From assembly GCA_017466325.1 (NCBI GenBank), contig JAFTUK010000039.1, positions 62,001 to 126,000 of the forward strand: 64,000 bases of DNA, in the 5' to 3' direction. Source of the DNA: Bacteroidaceae bacterium. Lineage in GTDB: Bacteria; Bacteroidota; Bacteroidia; Bacteroidales; Bacteroidaceae. Position numbers and translations under genes: made by a program. The notes under the pieces are model-generated. The model was not told where the DNA came from. It made no database searches and saw only the letters and a list, made by a program, of their open reading frames with translations. Of this stretch, positions 50,389 through 60,304 are shown piece by piece (the first letter of the stretch is position 1; the number at the start of each line of letters is the position of its first letter).

Positions 50389-53300
50389 ATGAATATAACA
50401 AATTTCTTAGTAAAACTCTTCGGCGACAAGAAGTCGCGCGACCTCAAGGCCTACCGCCCTCTGGTGCAGGCCGTATTGGACGTATATCCAAGTATCCAGG
50501 CCCTCAGCGATGATGACCTGCGTGCCCGTGTCAAGGAAATACGTCAGGCCATAGCAGACAAGGCCGCTCCCCTGCGCCAACAGATTGCGGAAATCAAAGA
50601 ACGTATCCCACAGACAGAGATTCAGGACCGTGCCCCTCTCTTCCAGCAGATAGACAAGTTGGAGAAGGATGTTCTGGAAGTCCTTGAAAAGGCTCTGGAC
50701 GAGGTGCGTGCCGAAGTCTTTGCCATAGTAAAGAGCACAGCCGACCGCTTTACCAACAATACTGACATCAAGGTTAAGGCAACGGACTTTGACCGCGAAC
50801 TGGCCACCAAGCATGATTTCGTGGACATAGAGGGCGATACTGCCATCTACCACAACCATTGGATTGCCGGAGGCAACGACATGCAGTGGGCCATGGTGCA
50901 CTTCGACGTGCAGTTGTTCGGCGGCACCGTCCTGCACCAGGGTAAGATTGCCGAGATGTTCACCGGCGAGGGCAAGACCCTTACCGCCACCCTGCCCGTC
51001 TTCCTCAATGCCCTTACTGGCAACGGCGTGCATGTGGTAACCGTTAACGACTATCTGGCAAAGCGTGACTCCGAGTGGATGGGGCCCATCTACATGTTCC
51101 ACGGACTGAGCGTGGATTGCATTGACAAGCACCAGCCCAATAGCGAGAGCCGCCGCCGTGCATATCTGGCCGACATTACCTTCGGCACCAACAACGAGTT
51201 CGGTTTCGACTACCTGCGCGACAACATGGCCCAGGACCCCGCCGACCTGGTTCAGCGCAAGCACAACTTCGCCATCGTGGACGAGGTGGACTCCGTGCTC
51301 ATCGACGATGCCCGTACACCTCTTATCATATCAGGTCCCGTGCCTAAGGGCGACGACCAGATGTACGAGCAGTACCAGCCTCTGGTGGAGCGCCTCGTTG
51401 GCGTTCAGCGTACCTTGGCCACCCAGTATCTGGCCGAGGCAAAGAAACTCATTGCCGAGGGTACCGAAACCAAGGACAAGCAGAAGACTGCCGACGGTTT
51501 CCTGTCGCTCTTCCGCAGTTACAAGGCCCTGCCCAAGAACAAGGCGCTCATCAAATACCTTTCCGAACCCGGCATCAAGGCCGGCATGCTCTCCACCGAG
51601 GAAATCTACATGGAGAACAACAACCGCCGCATGCCCGAGGCAGTAGAGCCCCTTTACTTCGTGGTCGAGGAGAAGCAGAACAGCGTGGACCTTACCGACA
51701 AGGGCAACGAATGGCTTGCCTCCCAGGTCAACGACCCCGCACTCTTCGTGCTGCCCGACATTGCCGGCATGATGTCGCAGATAGAGGCGGACACCACCCT
51801 CGACGATGAGGCACGTATCCAGAAGAAGGACGAGGTGTATGGCGACTATGCCGTCAAGAGCGAGCGTGTGCACACCCTCCAGCAGTTGCTGAAGGCATAC
51901 ACCATGTTCAACCTCAACGACGAGTACGTCATTCAGGACGGTGAAATCAAGATTGTGGACGAGCAGACAGGCCGTATCATGGAGGGACGCCGCTGGAGCG
52001 ACGGACTCCATCAGGCAGTGGAGGCCAAGGAGCACGTGAAGGTGCAGGCCGCCACACAGACCTATGCCACCATCACCCTGCAGAACTATTTCCGCATGTA
52101 CCACAAGTTGTCCGGTATGACAGGTACTGCCGTCACCGAGGCCGGCGAGTTCTGGGACATCTACAAGTTGGACGTTGTGGAGGTTCCCACCAACCGCGAC
52201 GTTATCCGTACCGACGGCAACGACCGCATCTACAAGACCCAGCGCGAGAAGTACAATGCCGTAATAGAAGAGGTAGAACGCATGCGCAATAGCGGCCGTC
52301 CCACCCTCGTTGGTACTACCAGCGTGGAAATCAGCGAACTGCTCTCCAAGATGCTCTCCATGCGCAAGATTCCTCACCAGGTATTGAACGCCAAGTTGCA
52401 CCAGAAGGAGGCCGACATCGTGGCACAGGCAGGCCGCAGCATTGACGGACTGGGCACCGTTACCATTGCCACCAACATGGCAGGCCGTGGTACCGACATC
52501 AAACTGACTCCCGAGGTGAAGGCTGCCGGAGGTCTGGCCATCATTGGCACGGAGCGCCACGAGAGCCGCCGTGTGGACCGCCAGTTGCGCGGACGTTCCG
52601 GTCGTCAGGGCGACCCCGGCAGTTCCGTGTTCTACGTTTCCCTGGAGGACAAACTCATGCGCCTGTTCGCTTCCGAACGCATTGCCCGTGTGATGGACCG
52701 TCTGGGCTTCCAGGATGGCGAGATGATAGAGCACTCCATGATCACACGTTCCATCGAGAACGCACAGAAGAAGGTGGAGGAGAATAACTTTGGCGTGCGC
52801 AAGCGCCTGCTGGAGTATGACGATGTGATGAACAAGCAGCGTACCGTCATCTACGAGAAGCGCCGTCATGCCCTCATGGGCGAACGCCTCGGCATGGACA
52901 TTGCCGACATGATATGGGACCGCGTGTGCCACATCATGGAAAGCCGTGACTACCAGAACTGCCGCGAGCAGTTCCTCGAGATACTCGCCATGGAGTTCCC
53001 CCTGCCCCAGGACCGTTACGACAGCGGCAACATGGACGAACTGGCCGAGGAGGTTTACCAGAAGGCCATGGAGCGCTTCAAGCAGAAGTGCCACATCATC
53101 TCCACCAATGCCCACAAGGCCGTGAGCATGATTGTGGAGAACCCCGACCAGATGCCCCGCTACGAGAACATCATGGTGCCCGTGGTGGACGGACGCCGTG
53201 TGTATCAGATAAGTTGCAACATCCAGGAGGCATACGAAAGCCAGTCACAGGCCGTAGTCAGCGCCTTCCACAAGAGTCTCATCCTGCACACCATAGACGA

Positions 53301-53706
53301 TGCATGGAAGGAGAACCTGCGCCTGCTGGACGAACTGAAGCACTCCGTACACAATGCTTCCTACGAGCAGAAGGACCCCTTGCTCATCTACAAGTTGGAG
53401 TCCGTAAAGTACTTCGACCAGATGGTCAACAAGATAAACGACCGCATCGTCAGTGTGCTGATGCGTGCCCAGGTGCCTGAATTGCAGATCCGCCAGGCCG
53501 AGGCTCCCCAGCCTCCCCGCCCCCAGCAGCGTCTCCAGGAAAGCCATGGAGACGTAGACGAGGGCATGCGCCAGGCAGCAGGCCGCGACACACGCGAGCA
53601 GCAGCCTGTACAGCCCATCCGCCGCGAGAACCTGCCAGGACGTAACGAACCCTGTCCCTGCGGTTCGGGCAAGAAGTTCAAGCATTGCCACGGACGCAAC
53701 CTTTAA
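50389..53706 (+). CDS. secA: Preprotein translocase ATPase SecA
   Basis: This 1,105-residue SecA is the long Bacteroidetes form. I choose ATG 50,389 ([20 protein letters not shown]) rather than the upstream in-frame start. Walker A is [14 protein letters not shown] (about residues 188-201); the DEAD-like box is [20 protein letters not shown]. The preprotein crosslinking and helicase regions follow ([53 protein letters not shown]). The C-terminal SEC-C zinc motif is [15 protein letters not shown]. SecA drives export through SecYEG. Confidence 0.97.
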   Translation: MNITNFLVKLFGDKKSRDLKAYRPLVQAVLDVYPSIQALSDDDLRARVKEIRQAIADKAAPLRQQIAEIKERIPQTEIQDRAPLFQQIDKLEKDVLEVLEKALDEVRAEVFAIVKSTADRFTNNTDIKVKATDFDRELATKHDFVDIEGDTAIYHNHWIAGGNDMQWAMVHFDVQLFGGTVLHQGKIAEMFTGEGKTLTATLPVFLNALTGNGVHVVTVNDYLAKRDSEWMGPIYMFHGLSVDCIDKHQPNSESRRRAYLADITFGTNNEFGFDYLRDNMAQDPADLVQRKHNFAIVDEVDSVLIDDARTPLIISGPVPKGDDQMYEQYQPLVERLVGVQRTLATQYLAEAKKLIAEGTETKDKQKTADGFLSLFRSYKALPKNKALIKYLSEPGIKAGMLSTEEIYMENNNRRMPEAVEPLYFVVEEKQNSVDLTDKGNEWLASQVNDPALFVLPDIAGMMSQIEADTTLDDEARIQKKDEVYGDYAVKSERVHTLQQLLKAYTMFNLNDEYVIQDGEIKIVDEQTGRIMEGRRWSDGLHQAVEAKEHVKVQAATQTYATITLQNYFRMYHKLSGMTGTAVTEAGEFWDIYKLDVVEVPTNRDVIRTDGNDRIYKTQREKYNAVIEEVERMRNSGRPTLVGTTSVEISELLSKMLSMRKIPHQVLNAKLHQKEADIVAQAGRSIDGLGTVTIATNMAGRGTDIKLTPEVKAAGGLAIIGTERHESRRVDRQLRGRSGRQGDPGSSVFYVSLEDKLMRLFASERIARVMDRLGFQDGEMIEHSMITRSIENAQKKVEENNFGVRKRLLEYDDVMNKQRTVIYEKRRHALMGERLGMDIADMIWDRVCHIMESRDYQNCREQFLEILAMEFPLPQDRYDSGNMDELAEEVYQKAMERFKQKCHIISTNAHKAVSMIVENPDQMPRYENIMVPVVDGRRVYQISCNIQEAYESQSQAVVSAFHKSLILHTIDDAWKENLRLLDELKHSVHNASYEQKDPLLIYKLESVKYFDQMVNKINDRIVSVLMRAQVPELQIRQAEAPQPPRPQQRLQESHGDVDEGMRQAAGRDTREQQPVQPIRRENLPGRNEPCPCGSGKKFKHCHGRNL

Positions 53707-53711
53707 GTAAA

Positions 53712-53801
53712 GTGAAAACGGAAAACGGAAATCGGAAAACTAATCCGCTCACCTTTAACCCGCTCACCCGTTCAACTCAGTTTTCCGTTTTCCGTTTTCA
53801 C
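53712..53801. terminator. AT/CG-rich inverted repeat after secA
   Basis: Left arm gtgaaaacggaaaacgg (from 53,712) pairs with ccgttttccgttttcac (ending 53,801), with a bulge. A run of similar 'cggaaaac' units occurs in both arms. Probably terminates the secA transcript. Confidence 0.6.
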
Positions 53802-53831
53802 ATTTCCGTTTAACCTAAACCACACATACCT

Positions 53832-54269
53832 ATGATTGCACCAGAAAAACAGATTCAGAGAGCCCTGCGCCATGTGGCAGAGCGTTTCCCTCAGGAAAAG
53901 GAACCCGTACTGACGGACATCATTGTACGTGTTTTTCCGCATAGCGGCGAGGTGAAGTTCTATGACGATGAGGAAAAGGAACTCATGCGCATCGTCATAC
54001 CGGAGTGGATACACGGTTCGCGCGATGAGGATTTCTACCAGAAGGTTACCCCCATTCTGCGTCAGGCCATCAGCGAGGTACGCACCGAGGTGGTGGACAA
54101 GATGTCGCTTCTCCGCCCATACACCTTCGTCATGCAGGACGAGGACGGTGAGACTCTTACCGACCTCTACATTGTGGACGACCAGGAAACGGTAATCATA
54201 TCCGGTAATCTCTTGGAAGGAGTGGACGAGGACTTGGATTCATTCTTCAAAGAACTGATGAAGGATTGA
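53832..54269 (+). CDS. Conserved hypothetical protein
   Basis: This 145-residue cytosolic protein (MIAPEKQIQRALRHVAERF...) is alpha/beta and acidic, with a clear EVKFYDDEEKELMRIVIPEW block and a C-terminal DEDLDSFFKELMKD. I do not recognise a family. It is followed by a strong terminator (54,384-54,424). No signal or membrane span. Confidence 0.72.
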   Translation: MIAPEKQIQRALRHVAERFPQEKEPVLTDIIVRVFPHSGEVKFYDDEEKELMRIVIPEWIHGSRDEDFYQKVTPILRQAISEVRTEVVDKMSLLRPYTFVMQDEDGETLTDLYIVDDQETVIISGNLLEGVDEDLDSFFKELMKD

Positions 54270-54383
54270 CAAGGAAATCTCTATGGGGATGTTTCGTGTG
54301 TGTTTTATGGAGATGTGTAGTGTTGATGTGGCAACACTGCTATAATCATAACGCAATGACCGATTAGGGTTTAAGTGATAGAG

Positions 54384-54424
54384 AAAAGCAGCGCCGGAAG
54401 TTAAAGTCTTCTGGCGCTGCTTTT
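54384..54424. terminator. Strong hairpin terminator between convergent genes
   Basis: aaaagcagcgccggaag (54,384-54,400) pairs with cttctggcgctgctttt (54,408-54,424) with one wobble, followed by further T. Confidence 0.88.
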
Positions 54425-54461
54425 ATGTTGTCCTCTGCTCTGGGCTTGACCAGAGTGGTCG

Positions 54462-54512
54462 GAGTATTCCGAGTACTCTGAGTATTCTGAGTTCTCCGAC
54501 TTCTCCGAGTTC
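54462..54512. repeat. 9-bp tandem repeat
   Basis: Six adjacent 9-base units (gagtattcc, gagtactct, gagtattct, gagttctcc, gacttctcc, gagttc). The same period and style occur inside the serine hydrolase gene at 28,502-28,528. Confidence 0.75.
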
Positions 54513-54539
54513 AATGCCTCCCTCAAGGGGATTTGGGGC

Positions 54540-55799
54540 TTACTCCATGTACTTCATTATCTCGCCTGAGATTTGGTGCAGGGAGATTTCGCACAACTTG
54601 GTGTTGTATTCTGCCACCAGGATGCGCTCCTCGGCATCGAGGAGGGATTGCTGGGCTTCGCGCATCTCTATGCCAGAGAGGTCGCCAAGCATGTAGCGCT
54701 CGTGGGCAATGTAGTGGTTCTCCTGCGCTGTGATGAGGTTCTCGCGTTCCAGGGAGAGCAGGCGCAGGTTGTTCTTGTAGGCCTGCCAGAGGTCGGCCAG
54801 GTCGGCACGTAGGGTTTGTTCCAGTTGCAGGCGTGCCAGGTCGGCATTCTCTATGTCGAGCCTTGCATTGCGGCGCTGGCTGGTACGCTTGCCGTCGAAG
54901 AGGTTGTAACCCACCTTCACACCGAAGTCCACTCCGCCCCTGCCATCACCGCCTATGGTATGCTGGTAGTTGTAGCCGGCATTCAGTTTTATGTAGGGGA
55001 AATCGCGGCTCATGGTGGCCTTGTAGTCAAGTTCCGCCAGACGGATGTCGTGCTTGCGGTTGAGCAGTTCGGCATTAAGTGCCATGGTGTTGTCCAGCAG
55101 GTGGTCGTGCGTGAGTGAGGTATCCACCTCTATGACGGAGTCCCTCAGCGAGAGGGGAGTCTGCATGTCCCTCACCGCCATGAGTTCGTACAGGCGGATG
55201 CGCGATGTAGCCATCAGTTCGTGTTGCTTCAGGCTCTGTGCGCTGTCGGCATTGAAGTCCACCTGTGCCTGCTGGAGGTCCAGACGGGAGGCGCTGCCTA
55301 TGCTATAGCGCTCGAGCACGATGCGCAGACGCTCCTTGGAGAGTTTCACGGCATTGTTGAGGTTGCGCATGCGTATCTTCTGCTGGATGAGGTTGTAGTA
55401 CTCGGCGGTGAGTGTGGCCACATAGTCCTCGATGGTCAGTCGTGTGCGTGTGGCACCCTGTCGCTTCAGTTCCTGAAGTTTGCTATACGTTGCCTGAATC
55501 TTGAAACCGTCGAACAGGGTCCATTCGGCATTCACGCCGGCCTGTATGCCATGTCCCAACTGACCTCCGTTTCCAGTGTCCACCGTGCCGCTGTACCCTG
55601 CCGTGGCATTCACCGTGGGCAGGTATCCGGCATTGGCGGCCGTGGCGTTGTTGGCGCTTATGGCCTCCTCGTTGCGTGCTATTTTCAGGTTATAGTTGTT
55701 TTCCAGACCTGTGGCTATCACCTCGGCCAGGGTCTGTGCCTTTGCCCCCGTGCTGGCACAGAGGGCAAGGGCTATGAGTATGAACCTTGTGGATTTCAT
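54540..55799 (-). CDS. TolC-family outer-membrane efflux protein
   Basis: This 419-residue protein has a signal peptide (MKSTRFILIALALCASTGAKAQ) and the TolC pattern: LAEVIATGLENNYNLKIARNEEAISANNATAANAGYLPTVNATAGYSG (about 24-70) and a second repeat beginning near IRLAELDYKATMSRDFPYIKLNAGYNYQ. It forms the outer-membrane exit duct of the RND pump encoded in front. The start overlaps the RND stop by 4 bases. Confidence 0.93.
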   Translation of the reverse strand: MKSTRFILIALALCASTGAKAQTLAEVIATGLENNYNLKIARNEEAISANNATAANAGYLPTVNATAGYSGTVDTGNGGQLGHGIQAGVNAEWTLFDGFKIQATYSKLQELKRQGATRTRLTIEDYVATLTAEYYNLIQQKIRMRNLNNAVKLSKERLRIVLERYSIGSASRLDLQQAQVDFNADSAQSLKQHELMATSRIRLYELMAVRDMQTPLSLRDSVIEVDTSLTHDHLLDNTMALNAELLNRKHDIRLAELDYKATMSRDFPYIKLNAGYNYQHTIGGDGRGGVDFGVKVGYNLFDGKRTSQRRNARLDIENADLARLQLEQTLRADLADLWQAYKNNLRLLSLERENLITAQENHYIAHERYMLGDLSGIEMREAQQSLLDAEERILVAEYNTKLCEISLHQISGEIMKYME

Positions 55800-58700
55800 T
55801 TCTTGATCTTCTTTTGTAGGGATGTTGCCACGAAGGAGTATATGGCAGGAATTACAAACATTGTGAGCATGGTGGAGATGAGCATGCCTCCCACTACGGC
55901 GGTACCCATGGCCACACGTCCGGCCGAGCCCTCACCCGATGCGAACATCAGAGGCATGAGGCCGAGCATGGTGGACACGGAGGTCATGAGGATGGGGCGC
56001 AGACGTTGCACTGAGGCCTCCTGTATGGCGGTCATCTTGTCCTCTCCCATGCGTTGGCGCTGGTTGGCAAACTCCACGATGAGGATACCGTTCTTCGCCA
56101 CCAGACCTATGAGCATGATGATGCCAATCTGGCTGAAGATGTTCATCGTCTGTCCGCCCACGAGCATGAATATCAGTGCACCGGCAATGGCCAGGGGCAC
56201 GGTGAGCATGATGACGAAGGGGTCCTTGAAACTCTCGAACTGAGCCGCCAGAATCAGGTAGATGAGCACTAGGGCAAGGCCGAAGGCGAAGAGCAGGCTT
56301 GAGGAACTCTCGCGGAACTCCTTGGAGTCGCCTGCCAGTGCCGTGCGGAAGGTGTCGTCCAGCACCTCTGATGCTATCTTGTCCATCTCGTCAAGACCGT
56401 CGCCTATGGTATGCCCGGGGGTAAGTCCGGCCGAGATTGTTGCCGACACGAAGCGGTTGTAGCGGTAAAGTTTCGGGGGAGCGATGCTCTCCACCAGGTC
56501 CACCAGGTTCTCCATCTGCACCATCTTGCCGTCCGAAGAGCGCATGTATATGGCTTTGAGGTTGGCAGGGTCGTTGCGTTGCTGGCGGTTTATCTCGCCC
56601 ACTATCTCGTACTGCTTGCCGTTGAGGTAGAGGTAGCCCATACGCTGGCCGCTGAGGCCGTATTGCAGGGTCTGTGCTATGTCCTTGGTGGAGACGCCCA
56701 TGAGGTTGGCCTTCTCGCGGTTCACGCTCAGGCGCACCTCGGGTTTGGAGAACTTCAGGTCCACGTCGGCCATCTGGAAGACGGGGTTGTCATACACCTT
56801 GGCCATGAACTGGGGCAGGACCTTTTCCAGTTTCTCGATGGTGGTGGCCTGAAGAACGTATTGCACGGGCATGGAGCCGCGTCGTCCGCCAAAGGTGCTC
56901 TGCTGCTGCACGAAGGCACGCGCGTCGGTCTTCTCGCGTACGGCCTTGCTGAGTTTGTCCGCCACTTCCATCTGTGTGTAGTCGCGCTCGGCCAGGTTCC
57001 TGAGTGTAATCTGTATGTTGCCGCCACCGTCCGACACACGTGCCGTGATGAACTCGGCATCGGGCATGAGCGAGTCGGCCAGACGGTTGATGTCCTCGGT
57101 GTAGTCGCGCATGTATTCATAGGTCACGCCCTCGGGGCCCATGGTACGGATGGTTATGCTCGAGCGGTCCTCCAGCGGAGCCATCTCGGCAGGCACGTTC
57201 ATCCACATTGCCACACAGGCGGCAAGGGCAACCACCATCAGGGGTATTGCCATCCATCGGCGGCGCAGGAAGGCGCTGAGCCAGCGCGAATATATGTTGT
57301 TAAGTCCCACGAAGAAGGGTTCCGTCTTGCGGTAGAACCAGTTCTTCTCCTCGCAGTTTACAAGTATCTTCGTGGCGAGCATGGGGGTGATGGTCAGGGC
57401 GGCAAAGGATGATATCACCACGGAACCTGCCACCACGAAACTGAACTCGCGGAACAGGCGTCCCGTCTGTCCTTCCATGAACACGATGGGCAGGAACACG
57501 GCCAGTAGGGTGACGGTGGTGGAGATGACGGCAAAGAATATTTCCTTTGCGCCCTCAATGCCCGCTTCGAACGGGCGCATGCCACGCTCTATTCGTATGT
57601 AGATGTTCTCCGTCATCACAATGGCATCGTCCACCACAAGGCCCACCGACAGCACTACGGCCAGCATGGAGAGCACGTTGATGGAGAAGCCCAGCAGGTA
57701 CATTATGAAGAATGCGCCGATGAGCGAAACGGGGATGACAAGGCAGGGGATGAGCGTTACGCGCCAGTCGCGCAGGAACAGGAAGATGATGATGATAACG
57801 AGCACGAAGGCCTCGTAGACGGTGCTTTCCACCTCGGCAATGGAGGCGCGTATGAACTTCGTGTTGTCAAAACCGTAGGCATACTTCACGTCGTCCGGCA
57901 GGTCCTTCTCCATTATCTTCATGCGCTCGTGCACGGCATCGGCAATGTCTATGTGGTTGGCGCCCGGCTGGGGGATGACAACGATACCCACCATGGGCAC
58001 GCCGTTCATCTTCATGTAACTCTTTATGTCACGCGCCGAGAGTTCGGCACGGCCTATGTCGCTGAAGCGGATGATGCGTCCTTCCTCCTCCTTGATGACC
58101 AGGTTGTTGAACTCCTCCGTGGTGGACATCTGTCCCATGGTGCGGATGCTGAGTTCGCGTGTGTTGCCCTCTATGGAGCCCGAGGGCAGTTCCACGTTCT
58201 CCCTGTCCAGGGCGCTCTTCACGTCCATGGGAGTGACGCCGTATCCCGACATTTTCACGGGGTCCAGCCACAGGCGCATGCAATACTTCTTCTCGCCCCA
58301 GATCATCACGCTGGACACGTCCTGGATGGTTTGCAGTTGCTCCTTCACCGTGAGGTCGGCAATCTCACTCAACTCAAGCAGGTTGCGCTTGTCGCTCTGC
58401 AGGGCCACCATCAGTATGGGCATGGCATCGGCATCGGCCTTGGACACGGTGGGCGGGTCGCAATCTCGTGGCAAGAAGCGCTGTGCTCTGGACACCTTGT
58501 CGCGCACGTCGTTGGCCGCCGTTTCCAGGTCTACGGAGAGTTCAAACTCCACCGTTATGCGGCACGAACCCTGTTGGCTCACGCTGGTAAGCGAGCGTAT
58601 GCCCGGTATACCGTTGATGTTCTGTTCCAGGGGTTCGGTTATCTGGTTCTCTATCACGTCCGCGTTGGCGCCGGGGTAGGAGCACGACACGGAGATTATG

Positions 58701-58828
58701 GGGTTGTCCACCGAGGGGTATTCCCTCACGCCCAGATACATGTATCCCACGGCACCGAAGATGAGAATGAGCAGTGTCATCACCGTGGCCAGCACCGGAC
58801 GTCGGATTGAAAGTTCGGAAATGTTCAT
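55796..58828 (-). CDS. RND-family efflux transporter (HAE1/AcrB type)
   Basis: I start at ATG 58,828 (MNISELSIRRPVLATVMTLLILIFG), giving 1,010 residues; the longer frame begins in element B and is repeat-derived. The family pattern is SVDNPIISVSCSYPGANADVIENQITEPLEQNINGIPGI (about 49-87) and the transmembrane Asp pair in LSVGLVVDDAIVMTENI (about 397-413). It is an inner-membrane proton-driven multidrug or bile exporter, linked with MFP and TolC in the order MFP-RND-TolC. Element B (58,836-58,966) separates it from the MFP gene. Confidence 0.95.
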   Translation of the reverse strand: MNISELSIRRPVLATVMTLLILIFGAVGYMYLGVREYPSVDNPIISVSCSYPGANADVIENQITEPLEQNINGIPGIRSLTSVSQQGSCRITVEFELSVDLETAANDVRDKVSRAQRFLPRDCDPPTVSKADADAMPILMVALQSDKRNLLELSEIADLTVKEQLQTIQDVSSVMIWGEKKYCMRLWLDPVKMSGYGVTPMDVKSALDRENVELPSGSIEGNTRELSIRTMGQMSTTEEFNNLVIKEEEGRIIRFSDIGRAELSARDIKSYMKMNGVPMVGIVVIPQPGANHIDIADAVHERMKIMEKDLPDDVKYAYGFDNTKFIRASIAEVESTVYEAFVLVIIIIFLFLRDWRVTLIPCLVIPVSLIGAFFIMYLLGFSINVLSMLAVVLSVGLVVDDAIVMTENIYIRIERGMRPFEAGIEGAKEIFFAVISTTVTLLAVFLPIVFMEGQTGRLFREFSFVVAGSVVISSFAALTITPMLATKILVNCEEKNWFYRKTEPFFVGLNNIYSRWLSAFLRRRWMAIPLMVVALAACVAMWMNVPAEMAPLEDRSSITIRTMGPEGVTYEYMRDYTEDINRLADSLMPDAEFITARVSDGGGNIQITLRNLAERDYTQMEVADKLSKAVREKTDARAFVQQQSTFGGRRGSMPVQYVLQATTIEKLEKVLPQFMAKVYDNPVFQMADVDLKFSKPEVRLSVNREKANLMGVSTKDIAQTLQYGLSGQRMGYLYLNGKQYEIVGEINRQQRNDPANLKAIYMRSSDGKMVQMENLVDLVESIAPPKLYRYNRFVSATISAGLTPGHTIGDGLDEMDKIASEVLDDTFRTALAGDSKEFRESSSSLLFAFGLALVLIYLILAAQFESFKDPFVIMLTVPLAIAGALIFMLVGGQTMNIFSQIGIIMLIGLVAKNGILIVEFANQRQRMGEDKMTAIQEASVQRLRPILMTSVSTMLGLMPLMFASGEGSAGRVAMGTAVVGGMLISTMLTMFVIPAIYSFVATSLQKKIKK

Positions 58829-58835
58829 GGTTTTA

Positions 58836-58966
58836 GGACCCTCCCCCTTACCCCTCCGCAAGGGAGGGGAGTATGATGTATTGGAGGATATGGGTCATAT
58901 CTTTATGATTTGTGATTGTCGGTAGTAACTACTCCCCTCCATACAGGGAGGGGCAGGGGGTGGGTC
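58836..58966. repeat. Inverted-repeat element B (about 131 bp)
   Basis: Left ggaccctcccccttacccctcc...ggaggggagtatgatgta and right actactcccctcc...ggagggg...gggtcc arms match element A. It lies between the MFP and RND genes and supplies the false upstream start of RND. Confidence 0.8.
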
Positions 58967-58967
58967 C

Positions 58968-60041
58968 TTATTTTACCGTCACCGTCACCGCCTGTCCGGC
59001 ACGCAACTGCATGGTACCGCTGGTTATCACGGTATCGCCCACGTTGAGGCCACGGAGCACCTGCACCTGGGCATCGGTGCGCAGACCCTTGGTTATCTCC
59101 ACAGGTTCAGCCTTGCCGTTCTTGTACAGATACACCTTGTCGATACCCATTTCGGATACTATCGCCTCGCTGGGCACGGCCAGGGCACTGGCAAATTCCT
59201 GTGTGGTCAGCCGCACGTTGGCATAACGTCCGGGCACCAGTTTTCCGTCGCGGTTGTCATACAGGGCACGCACGGTGAAGGTGCGGGTGTTCTCGTCCAC
59301 ACGCGAGTCGGAGGCGTACACCTTGGCTTGGCGCGGGGTGAGGTCGCCCTCCACGGTAAACTCCAGCGAAGCACCGTCGGGCAAGGTGCCTGCATAGCGT
59401 TCGGGAACGCTGAACTCCACCTTCAGGGGGCTGCGCTTGGTGAGCATTGCCACGGCCGTCTGTGTGGTGGCATAGGCACCCACGCTGACCTGGCGCAGAC
59501 CTATGATGCCCGAGAAGGGCGCACGGAGTTCCGTCTGTGCTATCTCTGCCTTCACACCGTCTATCTCGGCACGGAGGGCGGAGAGGTTGGCTTCGGCCTC
59601 CTGGAAGGCCTCCTTACTCACGGCTTCCTTTTCCAGCAGGGCCTTGGCACGGTACACGCGGTCCTGCATCAGGCGCAACTGAGCCTCCTTTCTGCGGAGT
59701 TCGGCCTGCAGGGGTGCGTCGTTTATCTTGGCCAGCAACTGGCCTTTCTCCACCATGGAACCTTCCTTGAAGAAGATGTCCGTTATCTTGCCCGAGGTTT
59801 CGAACGAGAGGCTTACCTCCTCGTCCGGCACCAGCGAACCGCTCATGGACAGGCCGTCGGTAAGCAACTGCTGTTCCACTACTACGGCTCTCACATTCAG
59901 CGTCTTGCCCTGTCTGCCACCGGCCGACTTGGGCGCCTGGTTCAGTTCATCGTTCTCCTTGGGCATGAAGGCATTGTAGGCAAGAGCCGCACAACCTGCC
60001 ACAATGATGCCGACGATACTGTACTTGGTTATTTTGTTCAT
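58968..60041 (-). CDS. Periplasmic adaptor (membrane fusion protein) of RND pump
   Basis: I start at ATG 60,041 (MNKITKYSIVGIIVAGCAALAYNAF); the earlier frame passes through element C and is repeat-derived. The 357-residue adaptor has an N-terminal anchor, a biotinyl-lipoyl part (VEKGQLLAKINDAPLQAELRRKEAQLRLMQD), a hairpin (YRAKALLEKEAVSKEAFQEAEANLSALRAEIDGVKAEIAQTELRAPFSGIIG) and a C-terminal beta part (VLRGLNVGDTVITSGTMQLRAGQAVTV). It links the RND pump to the TolC duct. Confidence 0.93.
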   Translation of the reverse strand: MNKITKYSIVGIIVAGCAALAYNAFMPKENDELNQAPKSAGGRQGKTLNVRAVVVEQQLLTDGLSMSGSLVPDEEVSLSFETSGKITDIFFKEGSMVEKGQLLAKINDAPLQAELRRKEAQLRLMQDRVYRAKALLEKEAVSKEAFQEAEANLSALRAEIDGVKAEIAQTELRAPFSGIIGLRQVSVGAYATTQTAVAMLTKRSPLKVEFSVPERYAGTLPDGASLEFTVEGDLTPRQAKVYASDSRVDENTRTFTVRALYDNRDGKLVPGRYANVRLTTQEFASALAVPSEAIVSEMGIDKVYLYKNGKAEPVEITKGLRTDAQVQVLRGLNVGDTVITSGTMQLRAGQAVTVTVK

Positions 60042-60056
60042 TGTAATAAAATTAGA

Positions 60057-60291
60057 GGACCCACCCCCGACGGACTCGACGGACCCACCCCCGACCCCTC
60101 CCTGAATGGAGGGGAGTATATAGTACTGGGTGGATGTGGATTTAGTTAGAGGGTTAATTTCATTGTCGATTGTAACTACTCCCCTCCCTTGTGGCGAATG
60201 GAGTCCTTGGAGGATTGACTGAATGTCAATCTGTGCTCCATGAGGGGAGCAATCTCCATTGCGACGCGAGGACTGGGCAGGGGGGAGGGTC
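60057..60291. repeat. Inverted-repeat element C, right arm interrupted (about 235 bp)
   Basis: The left arm is a partial duplication (ggacccacccccgac twice) before the ggaggggagta junction; the right arm actcccctccc-ttgtgg is interrupted by about 80 extra bases before gcaggggggagggtc. It occupies the gap between the M18 aminopeptidase and MFP genes. Confidence 0.75.
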
Positions 60292-60304
60292 TGTTTATTT
60301 CCCT

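Noticed and set aside
51331..53115. Long antisense open frame opposite secA (594 codons)
   Set aside because: It is a shadow of the GC-rich secA reading frame; low-complexity, no recognisable domain.
54462..54512. Attachment site or origin iterons
   Set aside because: The 9-base units are degenerate and beside a terminator, with no replication gene nearby.
58829..58861. N-terminal extension MRRGKGEGPKT of the RND pump
   Set aside because: Encoded by element B; the conserved protein starts MNISELSIRRP.
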